The position numbers and the translations under genes were made by a program. A stretch of 64,000 nt of DNA from Acidobacteriaceae bacterium (GTDB lineage: Bacteria; Acidobacteriota; Terriglobia; Bryobacterales; Bryobacteraceae): NCBI GenBank assembly GCA_020247055.1, contig JADCJL010000172.1, forward strand, positions 22,524 through 86,523. Direction: 5' to 3'. The notes below the pieces were generated by a model. The model ran no database searches. It was not told the origin of the DNA and saw only the letters and a list, made by a program, of their open reading frames with translations. Of the stretch, positions 52,086-59,971 are shown piece by piece. The first letter of the stretch is position 1, and each line of letters opens with the position of its first letter.

Positions 52086-53564
52086 GTGCTCGACCTCTCC
52101 CGCGAACTCGGCTTCCGCTTCGATAACTCCTACGCCCGCGACCTGCCCGGCTGCTACGCCCCCGCCGCCGCCGCCCCTGCCCCCGCCCCCCGCCTCATCG
52201 CCTTCAATCAGGCGCTTGCTCGCGAACTCGGCCTCAACGCCGCCGCCCTCGACTCCCCCGTCGGCGCCGAAATCTTCTCCGGCAACTACGCCCCGCCCGG
52301 CTCCACGCCCCTCGCCCAAGCCTACGCCGGCCACCAGTTCGGCCACTTCGTGCCCCAGCTCGGTGACGGCCGCGCCCTCCTCCTCGGCGAACTGATCGAT
52401 ACTCACGGCCAGCGCCGCGATATCCAGTTCAAAGGCTCCGGCCGCACCCCCTTCTCCCGCGGCGGCGACGGCAAGGCCGCCCTCGGCCCCGTCCTCCGCG
52501 AATACATCCTGGGCGAGGCCATGCACGCCCTCGGCATCCCCACCACGCGCGCCCTTGCCGCCGCCGCCACCGGCGAATCCGTCTACCGCGAATCCCCCCT
52601 GCCCGGCGCCGTCCTCACCCGCGTCGCCGCCAGCCACATCCGCGTCGGGACGTTCCAGTTCTTCGCCGCCCGCGGCGATACCGCCAAACTCAAGCAGCTG
52701 GCCGATTACACCATCGCCCGCCACTACCCCGCTCTCGCCGCCGAAGCCAATCCCTACCTCGCCCTCCTCGCCGCCGTCAGCCTCCGCCAGGCCGAACTCA
52801 TCGCCCGCTGGATGCTCACCGGCTTCATCCACGGCGTCATGAACACCGACAACATGGCCATCTCCGGCGAAACCATCGACTACGGCCCCTGCGCCTTTCT
52901 CGATACCTACCACCCCGCCACCGTCTTCAGCTCCATCGACCACCGCGGCCGCTACGCCTACGGCCAGCAGCCCTCCATCGCCCGCTGGAATCTCACCCGC
53001 TTCGCCGAAACCCTCCTGCCCCTCATCGACGCCGACCCCCAGGCCGCCATCGCCCCCGCCACCGCCGTCCTCGAAGAGTTCGCCACCCACTACGACGCCG
53101 CCTGGCTCGCCGGCATGCGCGCCAAACTCGGCCTCCTCGCCCCGCCCGAACCCGCCGACCTCGCCCTCGCCAACAGCTTCCTCTCCCTCCTCGAGACCCA
53201 CAAAGTGGACTACACCCGGGCCTTCCGCGCCCTCTCCGCCGCCGCCCGCGGCGACGACGCCCCCCTCCGCGCCCTCTTCTCCCATCCCGCCCCCTTGGAC
53301 GCCTGGGCCCCTCTGTGGCGGGCCCGCCTCGCCGATCCCGCCGCCTCCGCCCGCGCCATGGACGCCGTCAACCCCCTCTACATCCCCCGCAACCATCTCG
53401 TCGAAGCCGCCCTCGCCGCCGCCGTCGAACGCGACGATCTCGCCCCGTTCACCGCCCTCCTGGACGTCCTCGCCCAGCCCTTCACCCCCCGCCCCGGCCT
53501 CGAACCCTACACCGAACCCGCCCCGCCGGGCAGCGCCCCCTACCGCACCTTCTGCGGCACCTGA
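52086..53564 (+). CDS. selO: Protein adenylyltransferase SelO (YdiU family)
   Basis: A 492-residue pseudokinase-fold enzyme that transfers AMP to Ser/Thr/Tyr of proteins, linked to redox stress in other bacteria. Family motifs '[20 protein letters not shown]', '[20 protein letters not shown]' and '[20 protein letters not shown]' are clear, the last holding the metal-binding Asn/Asp residues. The C-terminus 'YRTFCGT' has a cysteine where eukaryotic SelO has selenocysteine. GTG start at 52086. It diverges from the HisD-like gene across 67 bases. Confidence 0.95.
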   Translation: MLDLSRELGFRFDNSYARDLPGCYAPAAAAPAPAPRLIAFNQALARELGLNAAALDSPVGAEIFSGNYAPPGSTPLAQAYAGHQFGHFVPQLGDGRALLLGELIDTHGQRRDIQFKGSGRTPFSRGGDGKAALGPVLREYILGEAMHALGIPTTRALAAAATGESVYRESPLPGAVLTRVAASHIRVGTFQFFAARGDTAKLKQLADYTIARHYPALAAEANPYLALLAAVSLRQAELIARWMLTGFIHGVMNTDNMAISGETIDYGPCAFLDTYHPATVFSSIDHRGRYAYGQQPSIARWNLTRFAETLLPLIDADPQAAIAPATAVLEEFATHYDAAWLAGMRAKLGLLAPPEPADLALANSFLSLLETHKVDYTRAFRALSAAARGDDAPLRALFSHPAPLDAWAPLWRARLADPAASARAMDAVNPLYIPRNHLVEAALAAAVERDDLAPFTALLDVLAQPFTPRPGLEPYTEPAPPGSAPYRTFCGT

Positions 53565-53642
53565 GATCCGGAAACCGAACCTCATATTCCTCTCGATCCG
53601 GCCGATGAGTTCCGTTTGGAGGAGGCAGCGAGCGAACGGATA

Positions 53643-56600
53643 GTGTCGGACCCCAATCGATTGCAGTTCCGAAGCGCTCTTCCCTCGCTTGCCCGCCGGG
53701 CTGCGGTCACGATGCTTGTGGCCGTGTCGCTCTCTTTTCTGGCCGCAACGATTCTGGGCGGCTTCTTCCTGGTCCGGCAGCTTGGCCAGCATGACGGCAG
53801 CGGTTCCTTGTCCGCCGCGGTCGCCCGTCACCAGGCGGCTCTTGAAACCCTGGCCGCTGTTCCAGATCTTCCGCCCCGTGCTCTCGCCCGCGTCGGCCAG
53901 CTCCATCCCAGCCTTCTCGGCCTTGTCGTCACCGGCCCCGATGGCCGCGTCCGCCAGCTCTACCGCGCCGCTGCGGTCTCCGCCCCGCTGCCGCGGGCGG
54001 AGGACGCCTCCGTCGCCGAACTCGACTACTTCGCGCAGCCCCGGCGGACCGGCCGCCCCTTCCTCTCTGGCCATTCCGGCCCGATTGTTACCCTCAGCGT
54101 CCCGGTTCGCGACGCCTCCGGCCATTTCGCCGGGGTGGTGGCGGGCCTCCTCGATTCGCGTCGTCTGCCGGCCGACGGCCCCGTTCCGGCCCCCCTGGGG
54201 GAGTTCCTTCTGGCGGCCGGGTTCCTGCTGCTTTCCGCCGGCGCGGCTGCCTGGTGGGCCGGTCGGCGCCTGGCCGGCCCCCTCTGTACGCCGCTGGCCG
54301 CCCTGGCCCGGCAGATCCAGCACTACAACCCGGCTGCCCCGGCCGCGTCTGCCGACGAGGCGGACGGTCCGGTCATCGAGTTCGCCGCCGTCCTCGCCGC
54401 CTTCCGTCAGTTGACGCAGCGCCTGGTTTTCGATCATCTCCGTTCAAAAGATCTCGTCGCCGATCTCGAGACGCAGTTGAGCCAGTCGGCCAGCCGGCTG
54501 GCCAACTCCGAGTCGCGTTACTTCCAGTTACTCGCTCGCACAAGCACGATCTCCTACAGCACCGGACCTACCGGTCTGCTGACCTCCTGGAACGAGGTGT
54601 TTGAACACCTGCTCGGGCCTGTGCCGCCCGGGGTGAAGATCCAGCACTGGCTCGATCGGCCCAGCCGCCATCTGTTGCAGCGCGCCGCGATCCGCCAGAT
54701 GCGGAGCTGCACCGATGTGGCCGAGGTCGAGTTCGCCGTCACCCTCCCCAACGGCGAATCCCGCTGCCTGGTGCAAACCAGCCGGCTCCTGCTCGATGCC
54801 CGGAACGGCGTCATGGGCTTTCAGGTCGTCGCCGAAGACGTGACCGAACAGCGCCGCGCCCGCCGCGCCCAGCAGGAGGCGGAAGAGCGTTACGCCCTCG
54901 CCGTGCGCGGCAGCAAGAACGGCATCTGGGATTGGGATCTCCGTACGGGTATCGTTTACTACTCGCCGCGCTGGCGGGAGATGCTCGGCATTCCGCCCGG
55001 TGCGCCCTGCGAGACGCCGGAAGCCTGGTTGAGCCGGGTTCACCCCGGGGATGTCCGCTCGCTGCGGGCCGACCTGAACTCCTTCCTTCGTCAGGACAAT
55101 ATCGAGCTCTTTGAATCCGAGCACCGCATCCAGCATGGGGACGGCACCTGGCGCTGGGTGATGACCTGCGGGGCGGCCGTCCGCGGAGCCGATGGCCGCG
55201 CCCTCCGCATCGCCGGTTCGGCCTCCGACATCACGGCCGGCAAACTGGTCGATCCCCTCACGGGCCTCCCGAACCGGCTCGCCGCCCTCGAACGGCTCGA
55301 ACAACTCCTCGGCCGGCAGCGGGACGATCCCAGCCGCCCCTTCGCGCTGCTGTTCCTGGACCTCGACCGCTTCAAAATGGTGAACGACAGCCTCGGCCAC
55401 GTCAAAGGCGACCACCTCCTGCTGGGCGTCTCCCGCCGCCTGATGGCTGCCCTCGATCAGGTTGATGGCGCTGTTGGTTTCGTCGGGCGCCTCGGCGGCG
55501 ACGAGTTTGTCGTCGTGCTCGATGACGCCCCCGGCGGGCGCATCGCCGTGGCCGTCGCGCAGGCCGTCCAGCGCCAGATGCAGGCTCCGTTCTCGCTCGA
55601 CGGCTCACTTCTGTTCGCTTCCACCAGCATCGGCATCGCCATCAGCGACCCCACGCAGACCTCTGCCGAGGACCTCCTGCGCAACGCCGATACCGCCATG
55701 TACCATGCCAAGAGCGGCGGCCGCGGCCGGTATCGCATCTTCGACAGCAGCATGCGCGCCACAGCGATCGCCCGCCTCTCGCTTGAAACCGACCTGCGCC
55801 ACGCTCTTGACGATGGTGAGTTCGAACTCTTCTATCAGGCCCAGGTCGATCTCACCACCGGACGCCTGTCCGGCTTTGAAGCCCTGGTCCGGTGGCAGCA
55901 CCCCACCCGCGGTCTTCTCCCGCCGGGCCAGTTCATCCATGCTGCCGAAGAGAACGGGCTTATCCTCCCGCTTGGCCGCTGGGTGCTCGAGCAGGGCTGC
56001 CGCCAGTTGGCCGCATGGCAATCCCGCCTGCCCGCCTGCGGCGACCTGTCGGTCAGCATCAACCTTTCCGCACTCCAGTTCAACGATCCCAAACTGGCGA
56101 CCCTGGTCGCCGCCGTGCTCGCCGAAACCGGCCTCGACCCCCACCGCCTCCATCTCGAGGTCACCGAAACAATGCTCGCCGCCGATCCCGCCGTCGCCCG
56201 GTCGACCCTCGAGGAGCTCTCCGCCATGGGGGTCGCTCTCGAAGTGGATGACTTCGGCACCGGATACTCCTGCCTCGGGCAGCTTCACCAACTGCCTTTC
56301 AATACCGTCAAGGTCGACCGCACCTTCATCCAGGCCATGGACTCGCAGCAATCCTCGCAGCAGGAGGGTCGCAAGATCGTCGAATCGATCGTCAACCTGT
56401 CCGGCAACCTCGGGATCAGCGTGATCGCCGAAGGGATTGAAAACGAAGACCACTGGGCGCAGCTCGCGCGTCTGGGCTGTAACATCGGGCAGGGCTACTA
56501 CTTCTCCCGTCCGGTCGATTCGGAAGCCGCCTTCGAACTGGCTGTTTGCCGCCTGAGCCAACCCTGGCCCGTGCCGGCCTCCCTGTCTGCTGATCCTGCC

Positions 56601-56681
56601 GCACTCCTCCAACTCGAACGGTCGCTGCGGGAGTCCCGCCTCACCCGGCCCTCGCCCCCACGGGAAGCCCAAGCCGAGTAA
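53643..56681 (+). CDS. Membrane receptor with PAS, GGDEF and EAL domains (cyclic-di-GMP turnover)
   Basis: About 1012 residues. I prefer the GTG at 53643 because the GGAGGAGG run lies between it and the tracked TTG at 53616. Two helices (about 15-40 and 180-205) bracket a periplasmic sensor region. Two PAS domains follow (about 290-410 and 420-535). The GGDEF domain has an intact 'GRLGGDEFVVVLDD' active site. The EAL domain keeps 'GFEALVRWQHP', 'LEVTETML', 'DDFGTGYSCL', 'KVDRTFI' and 'AEGIE', so it also looks active. It would make and/or break cyclic-di-GMP in response to a periplasmic or redox signal. Confidence 0.92.
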   Translation: MSDPNRLQFRSALPSLARRAAVTMLVAVSLSFLAATILGGFFLVRQLGQHDGSGSLSAAVARHQAALETLAAVPDLPPRALARVGQLHPSLLGLVVTGPDGRVRQLYRAAAVSAPLPRAEDASVAELDYFAQPRRTGRPFLSGHSGPIVTLSVPVRDASGHFAGVVAGLLDSRRLPADGPVPAPLGEFLLAAGFLLLSAGAAAWWAGRRLAGPLCTPLAALARQIQHYNPAAPAASADEADGPVIEFAAVLAAFRQLTQRLVFDHLRSKDLVADLETQLSQSASRLANSESRYFQLLARTSTISYSTGPTGLLTSWNEVFEHLLGPVPPGVKIQHWLDRPSRHLLQRAAIRQMRSCTDVAEVEFAVTLPNGESRCLVQTSRLLLDARNGVMGFQVVAEDVTEQRRARRAQQEAEERYALAVRGSKNGIWDWDLRTGIVYYSPRWREMLGIPPGAPCETPEAWLSRVHPGDVRSLRADLNSFLRQDNIELFESEHRIQHGDGTWRWVMTCGAAVRGADGRALRIAGSASDITAGKLVDPLTGLPNRLAALERLEQLLGRQRDDPSRPFALLFLDLDRFKMVNDSLGHVKGDHLLLGVSRRLMAALDQVDGAVGFVGRLGGDEFVVVLDDAPGGRIAVAVAQAVQRQMQAPFSLDGSLLFASTSIGIAISDPTQTSAEDLLRNADTAMYHAKSGGRGRYRIFDSSMRATAIARLSLETDLRHALDDGEFELFYQAQVDLTTGRLSGFEALVRWQHPTRGLLPPGQFIHAAEENGLILPLGRWVLEQGCRQLAAWQSRLPACGDLSVSINLSALQFNDPKLATLVAAVLAETGLDPHRLHLEVTETMLAADPAVARSTLEELSAMGVALEVDDFGTGYSCLGQLHQLPFNTVKVDRTFIQAMDSQQSSQQEGRKIVESIVNLSGNLGISVIAEGIENEDHWAQLARLGCNIGQGYYFSRPVDSEAAFELAVCRLSQPWPVPASLSADPAALLQLERSLRESRLTRPSPPREAQAE

Positions 56682-56684
56682 GAT

Positions 56685-56713
56685 CGGAGGCTTTGGCTCT
56701 CGGCCTCGTTTTG
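56685..56713 (+). terminator. Weak intrinsic terminator after the GGDEF/EAL gene
   Basis: A 6-bp stem with one bulged base (CG-AGGC / GCCTCG) starts 4 bases after the stop and is followed by TTTTGCTCTTCT. Orientation and position fit a terminator, but the stem is short. Confidence 0.35.
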
Positions 56714-56734
56714 CTCTTCTCCTTCATTTCCTCG

Positions 56735-56740
56735 TATCAT
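56735..56740 (+). promoter_or_regulatory. -10-like box (TATCAT) 5 bases before a start codon
   Basis: TATCAT in CGTATCATCG ends 5 bases before the ATG at 56746. Transcription from it would start at about the start codon, a leaderless arrangement like those at 7206 and 62739. No ribosome binding site is visible upstream of this gene. Confidence 0.4.
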
Positions 56741-56745
56741 CGGGC

Positions 56746-57900
56746 ATGCGTCTCGTCATTGGCCTTCTTGTCCTGCTCGCTGTCTGCGGCAACGCGCAGC
56801 TGCGTCCCGGTCCCGCTCGCGGCGCCGGCATGTCGCCCGCGGGCCTCGAAGCCGCCGCGGCCATTTTGAAGGCAGAGGTAGAGGCCGGCAAACTGGGCGC
56901 GGCGTCCATCCTCGTCGCCCGCCGCGGCCAGATCGTCCTGCATCGCGGGTTTGGCAAAAGCGGGCCGGGTCGCGGGGGCGCCCCCGTGGCGCCGGATGCG
57001 GTTTATCTGCTTGCCTCGATCACCAAGCCCGTCGCCGTCAGCGCGCTGCTGCTGCTGGTCGACCGCGGACAGGTGCGCCTGGATGATCCGGTCGTCAAGT
57101 ACCTGCCGGAGTTCCGCGCGGCGGACCGCGCGGCTGTCCGGGTCCGCGACCTGCTGAGTCACATCTCCGGTCTGCCCGACATGCTCCCCGAGAACATTGA
57201 ACTGCGCCGCGCGCACGCCCCGCTCAGCCGGTTTGTGGCCGCTACCATGACGACGCCGCTACTGTATGCCCCGCGTACGGACTTCCGCTACCAGAGCATG
57301 GGCACGCTACTGGCGGGCGAGATTGTCGAGCGCGTCACCAAACAGCGGCTGCGCGACTTTTTGCGCCAGGAGGTGTTCGTGCCCCTCGGCATGCGGGGGA
57401 GCGCGCTGGGCCTTCCCCCGGGCGTGAAGATTTCCGATACCGTCTGGTGTGACGAAGGGCCCAACCCGAACCGGGCGGACAGCGAACGCTTCGGGCCGAA
57501 CAGCCCCTACTGGCGGGATATGGGCCACCCTTGGGGCGGCATGCACAGCACGACCACCGACCTCGCTCTTTTTCTGCAGACCTTTCTCGCGCAGGGGATG
57601 AGCCGGGGCAAGCGTTGGATGTCCCCGGCGTCGGTGACTGCCATGACCACCGATCAGAACACGCATTTACGGCACCCCTGGGGGCTGGGATGGGCGCTGG
57701 GCCGCTCGACCGCCTGGATGTATTTCGGGGACAAAAACTCGGCTCGGACTTTTGGCCACTCGGGTGCCACGGGCACGGTGGCGTGGGCCAATCCTGATCT
57801 CGATTTGATTACGGTGATCCTGACCAACCGGCCGGTCTCGGTCGATCAGGGCGCGCTGCTGTCGCGCACTTCGAACGCGGTGCTGGCGGCGGTGGAGTAG
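56746..57900 (+). CDS. Secreted serine beta-lactamase-like hydrolase
   Basis: A 384-residue protein with a signal peptide ('LVIGLLVLLAVCGNAQ') and a class C beta-lactamase/esterase-type domain. The SxxK motif is in 'YLLASITKPVAVSALL' (about 90), the YxS-type second motif in 'DFRYQSMGTLLAGEI' (about 184), and an HxG-like third motif in 'FGHSGATGTVAW' (about 345). Members are esterases, D-aminopeptidases or penicillin-binding-like enzymes; true beta-lactamase activity is not implied. It is preceded by a -10-like box almost touching the start. Confidence 0.9.
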   Translation: MRLVIGLLVLLAVCGNAQLRPGPARGAGMSPAGLEAAAAILKAEVEAGKLGAASILVARRGQIVLHRGFGKSGPGRGGAPVAPDAVYLLASITKPVAVSALLLLVDRGQVRLDDPVVKYLPEFRAADRAAVRVRDLLSHISGLPDMLPENIELRRAHAPLSRFVAATMTTPLLYAPRTDFRYQSMGTLLAGEIVERVTKQRLRDFLRQEVFVPLGMRGSALGLPPGVKISDTVWCDEGPNPNRADSERFGPNSPYWRDMGHPWGGMHSTTTDLALFLQTFLAQGMSRGKRWMSPASVTAMTTDQNTHLRHPWGLGWALGRSTAWMYFGDKNSARTFGHSGATGTVAWANPDLDLITVILTNRPVSVDQGALLSRTSNAVLAAVE

Positions 57901-57949
57901 CGGTTTGCGCGCATTGACATCCGGGGCGTGGCTCGACACAATCTCCCGT

Positions 57950-58156
57950 ATGAATCTTGCCAACTATCTGACCAGCATCCTCATCTCTCTCGGGTGCGGT
58001 ATTGTCGGGTTCTTTGCGATCTACAAGCTGTTTGACTGGCTGACGCCCGAGTTGAATTTCCCGGTCGAGCTGGCCAAGGGGAATCTTGCGGTGGCGGTGT
58101 TTCTCGCCGGGCTGTTCGTGGGCGTGGGCCTGCTGCTCGGGAGTGCGATCAAGTGA
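57950..58156 (+). CDS. Small DUF350-like membrane protein
   Basis: A 68-residue protein; the ATG at 57950 ('MNLANYLTSILISLG') is preferred over the tracked 57905. It has two transmembrane helices, and the segment 'ELAKGNLAVAVFLAGLFVGV' matches the repeat unit of DUF350 (UPF0719) membrane proteins, of which this is a single-unit version. It overlaps the NlpC/P60 gene by 4 bases (GTGA), so the two are coupled. Function unknown. Confidence 0.75.
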   Translation: MNLANYLTSILISLGCGIVGFFAIYKLFDWLTPELNFPVELAKGNLAVAVFLAGLFVGVGLLLGSAIK

Positions 58157-58575
58157 AGCTGCTGGCGGTGGTGTTGCTGGCCGCCGCGCTGCCCGGCGAA
58201 CTGGCGCAGAGCCTGACGGCTTGGCTGGAGGCGAATCTGGGACGGCCTTACGTGTGGGGCGCGACCGGTCACAAGAGCTATGACTGTTCCGGTTTCGTCT
58301 GGAGAATGCTGACCGACAACGGGGTTTTTCTCAAGCGCACGACCGCGCGCAAGCTGTACATGGCCACCGAGCCGGCGGCGCAGCCCGACTTTGGCACCCT
58401 GGTCTTTTTCGATGATCTGAAGCACGTGGGTATTCTGCAGGATCGGCGTTCGTTTTTTCACGCCTCTTCGAGCCAGGGGACGATCCGGGCTCCGCTGGCT
58501 CCTTACTGGGCGCCCAAGATTGTCGGCTACCGGCGTCTGCCGGTTTCCGGAGACGAGCCGCGCCCTACGCAATAA
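58153..58575 (+). CDS. Secreted NlpC/P60 family cysteine peptidase
   Basis: A 140-residue protein with a short signal peptide ('LLAVVLLAAALPGELAQ') and a compact NlpC/P60 domain. The catalytic Cys is in 'SYDCSGFVWRML' (about 47), the His in 'LKHVGILQD' (about 94) and the third residue probably in 'FFHASSSQG'. Such enzymes cleave peptide cross-links in peptidoglycan. The start is GTG within the DUF350 stop. It converges on the DUF1501 gene, overlapping it by 11 bases. Confidence 0.88.
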   Translation: MKLLAVVLLAAALPGELAQSLTAWLEANLGRPYVWGATGHKSYDCSGFVWRMLTDNGVFLKRTTARKLYMATEPAAQPDFGTLVFFDDLKHVGILQDRRSFFHASSSQGTIRAPLAPYWAPKIVGYRRLPVSGDEPRPTQ

Positions 58576-59971
58576 TTTCGCGGATGGGGGCTCCGATATC
58601 GATTTCCAGCCGCTTGTGTCCCGGGATCTCCAGTTTCCGCGAGTCGAGGCCCAACTGGTGCAGGACCGTGGCATGGATATCGGTGACATAGTGGCGGTTT
58701 TCGACCGCGTGGAAGCCGATTTCGTCGGTGACTCCGTGGGCGATGCCTTTTTTGAGACCGCCGCCGGCCATGACAACGGAGAAGCCGAACGGGTGGTGGT
58801 CGCGGCCTTCGCGGGCCCCTTCAACGCCCGGGGTGCGCCCGAACTCGGTGCCGATCACGAGGAGGGTTTCGTCGAGCATGCCGCGTTGCTTCAAGTCGCG
58901 GATCAGGCCCGCGATGGGGCCGTCGACTTCGCCGCAGAGCCGGGCGTGGTTTTTTTTGAGCTCGGCGTGGGAGTCCCAGCCATTGGCGTCGGTCCGGTAT
59001 CCGTGAAAGATCTGGACGAAGCGGACGCCCCGTTCGACGAGGCGCCGGGCGGTTAGCAGGTCCTGTCCGAAGTGCCGGGTATTTTCCTGCTCAATGCCGT
59101 AGAGGCGGCGGGTTTCGGCGGACTCGTCCGCGTGGCGGAAGACTTCGGGCACGGCTGACTGCATGCGGAACGCCAGTTCGTAGGATTTGATGCGGGCCCG
59201 GACGCTCGAGTCCTCCGGGTACTCGACGGCGTCGAGGGCATTGAGCTGGCCGATGAACTCGAACTGCCGGCGCTGCTCTTCGGGCGTCATGGCCAGTTCG
59301 GGCGCGGCGTAGGGCAGGGGGCGCGCGGGGTCGCTGGCGAGCAGGACGCCGTTGTGGCGAGGCCCGAGGTAGTTGGCGCCGTAGGTGCCGGCGCCGCCGA
59401 GGTGGGGCGGCGTGGGCGGCCCGAGGACAACGAAGGCCGGCAGGTTCTCGTTGAGGGTGCCGAGCCCGTAGTGCACCCAGGAGCCGATGGACGGGAAGTA
59501 GCCCTGGAAGATATGCCGGCCGGTGTGGAACTGCAGTTGCGCGGCGTGATCGTTGTCGGTGGTCCAGACGGAGCGGACGACGGCCAGTTCGTCGGCCATT
59601 CCGGCCATGTGGGGCCACCAGTCGCTGATGGCGAGGCCGCTTTGGCCGTGGCGCCGGAAGCCGACCTGGAGGGGCAGGACGGTGGTCATCAGCTTGCGTT
59701 CGTTGGCGGTGAACTCGACCACGTTCTGCTTGGTGAAGGGCGCGTCGAGGACGCCTCGATGGGGAGTTTCGGCAATGGTTTTGCCGGCCCATTTGTTCAA
59801 CTCCGGCTTGGGGTCGAAGGATTCGAGCTGGCTGAGTCCGCCTTCGAGAAAGATCCAGATGACGTGTTTGGCTTTCGCCGCGTGGTGGGTGGCGCCGCGC
59901 GCCCGGAGCGCGCCGAGCGCCAGGCCCGTCATTCCCATACCCGTGTCTGCCAGAAAGGTTCGCCGTTTCAT
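58565..59971 (-). CDS. DUF1501 family Tat-exported protein
   Basis: A 468-residue protein with a Tat-type leader ('MKRRTFLADTGMGMTGLALG') and the DUF1501 fold, related to the alkaline phosphatase/sulfatase superfamily. Recognisable parts are 'HVIWIFLEGGLSQLESFDPK', 'DELAVVRSVWTTDNDHAAQL' and 'VIGTEFGRTPGVEGAREGRD' with 'HHPFGFSVVMAGGGL'. Its start overlaps the stop of the DUF1549/DUF1553 gene (ATGA). That pair is found together in Planctomycetes, Verrucomicrobia and Acidobacteria, suggesting a joint periplasmic function that remains undefined. Confidence 0.92.
   Translation of the reverse strand: MKRRTFLADTGMGMTGLALGALRARGATHHAAKAKHVIWIFLEGGLSQLESFDPKPELNKWAGKTIAETPHRGVLDAPFTKQNVVEFTANERKLMTTVLPLQVGFRRHGQSGLAISDWWPHMAGMADELAVVRSVWTTDNDHAAQLQFHTGRHIFQGYFPSIGSWVHYGLGTLNENLPAFVVLGPPTPPHLGGAGTYGANYLGPRHNGVLLASDPARPLPYAAPELAMTPEEQRRQFEFIGQLNALDAVEYPEDSSVRARIKSYELAFRMQSAVPEVFRHADESAETRRLYGIEQENTRHFGQDLLTARRLVERGVRFVQIFHGYRTDANGWDSHAELKKNHARLCGEVDGPIAGLIRDLKQRGMLDETLLVIGTEFGRTPGVEGAREGRDHHPFGFSVVMAGGGLKKGIAHGVTDEIGFHAVENRHYVTDIHATVLHQLGLDSRKLEIPGHKRLEIDIGAPIREIIA

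Noticed and set aside
56746-57900. Antibiotic-resistance beta-lactamase
   Set aside because: The SxxK/YxS fold is shared with many esterases and peptidases; nothing here shows beta-lactam hydrolysis.
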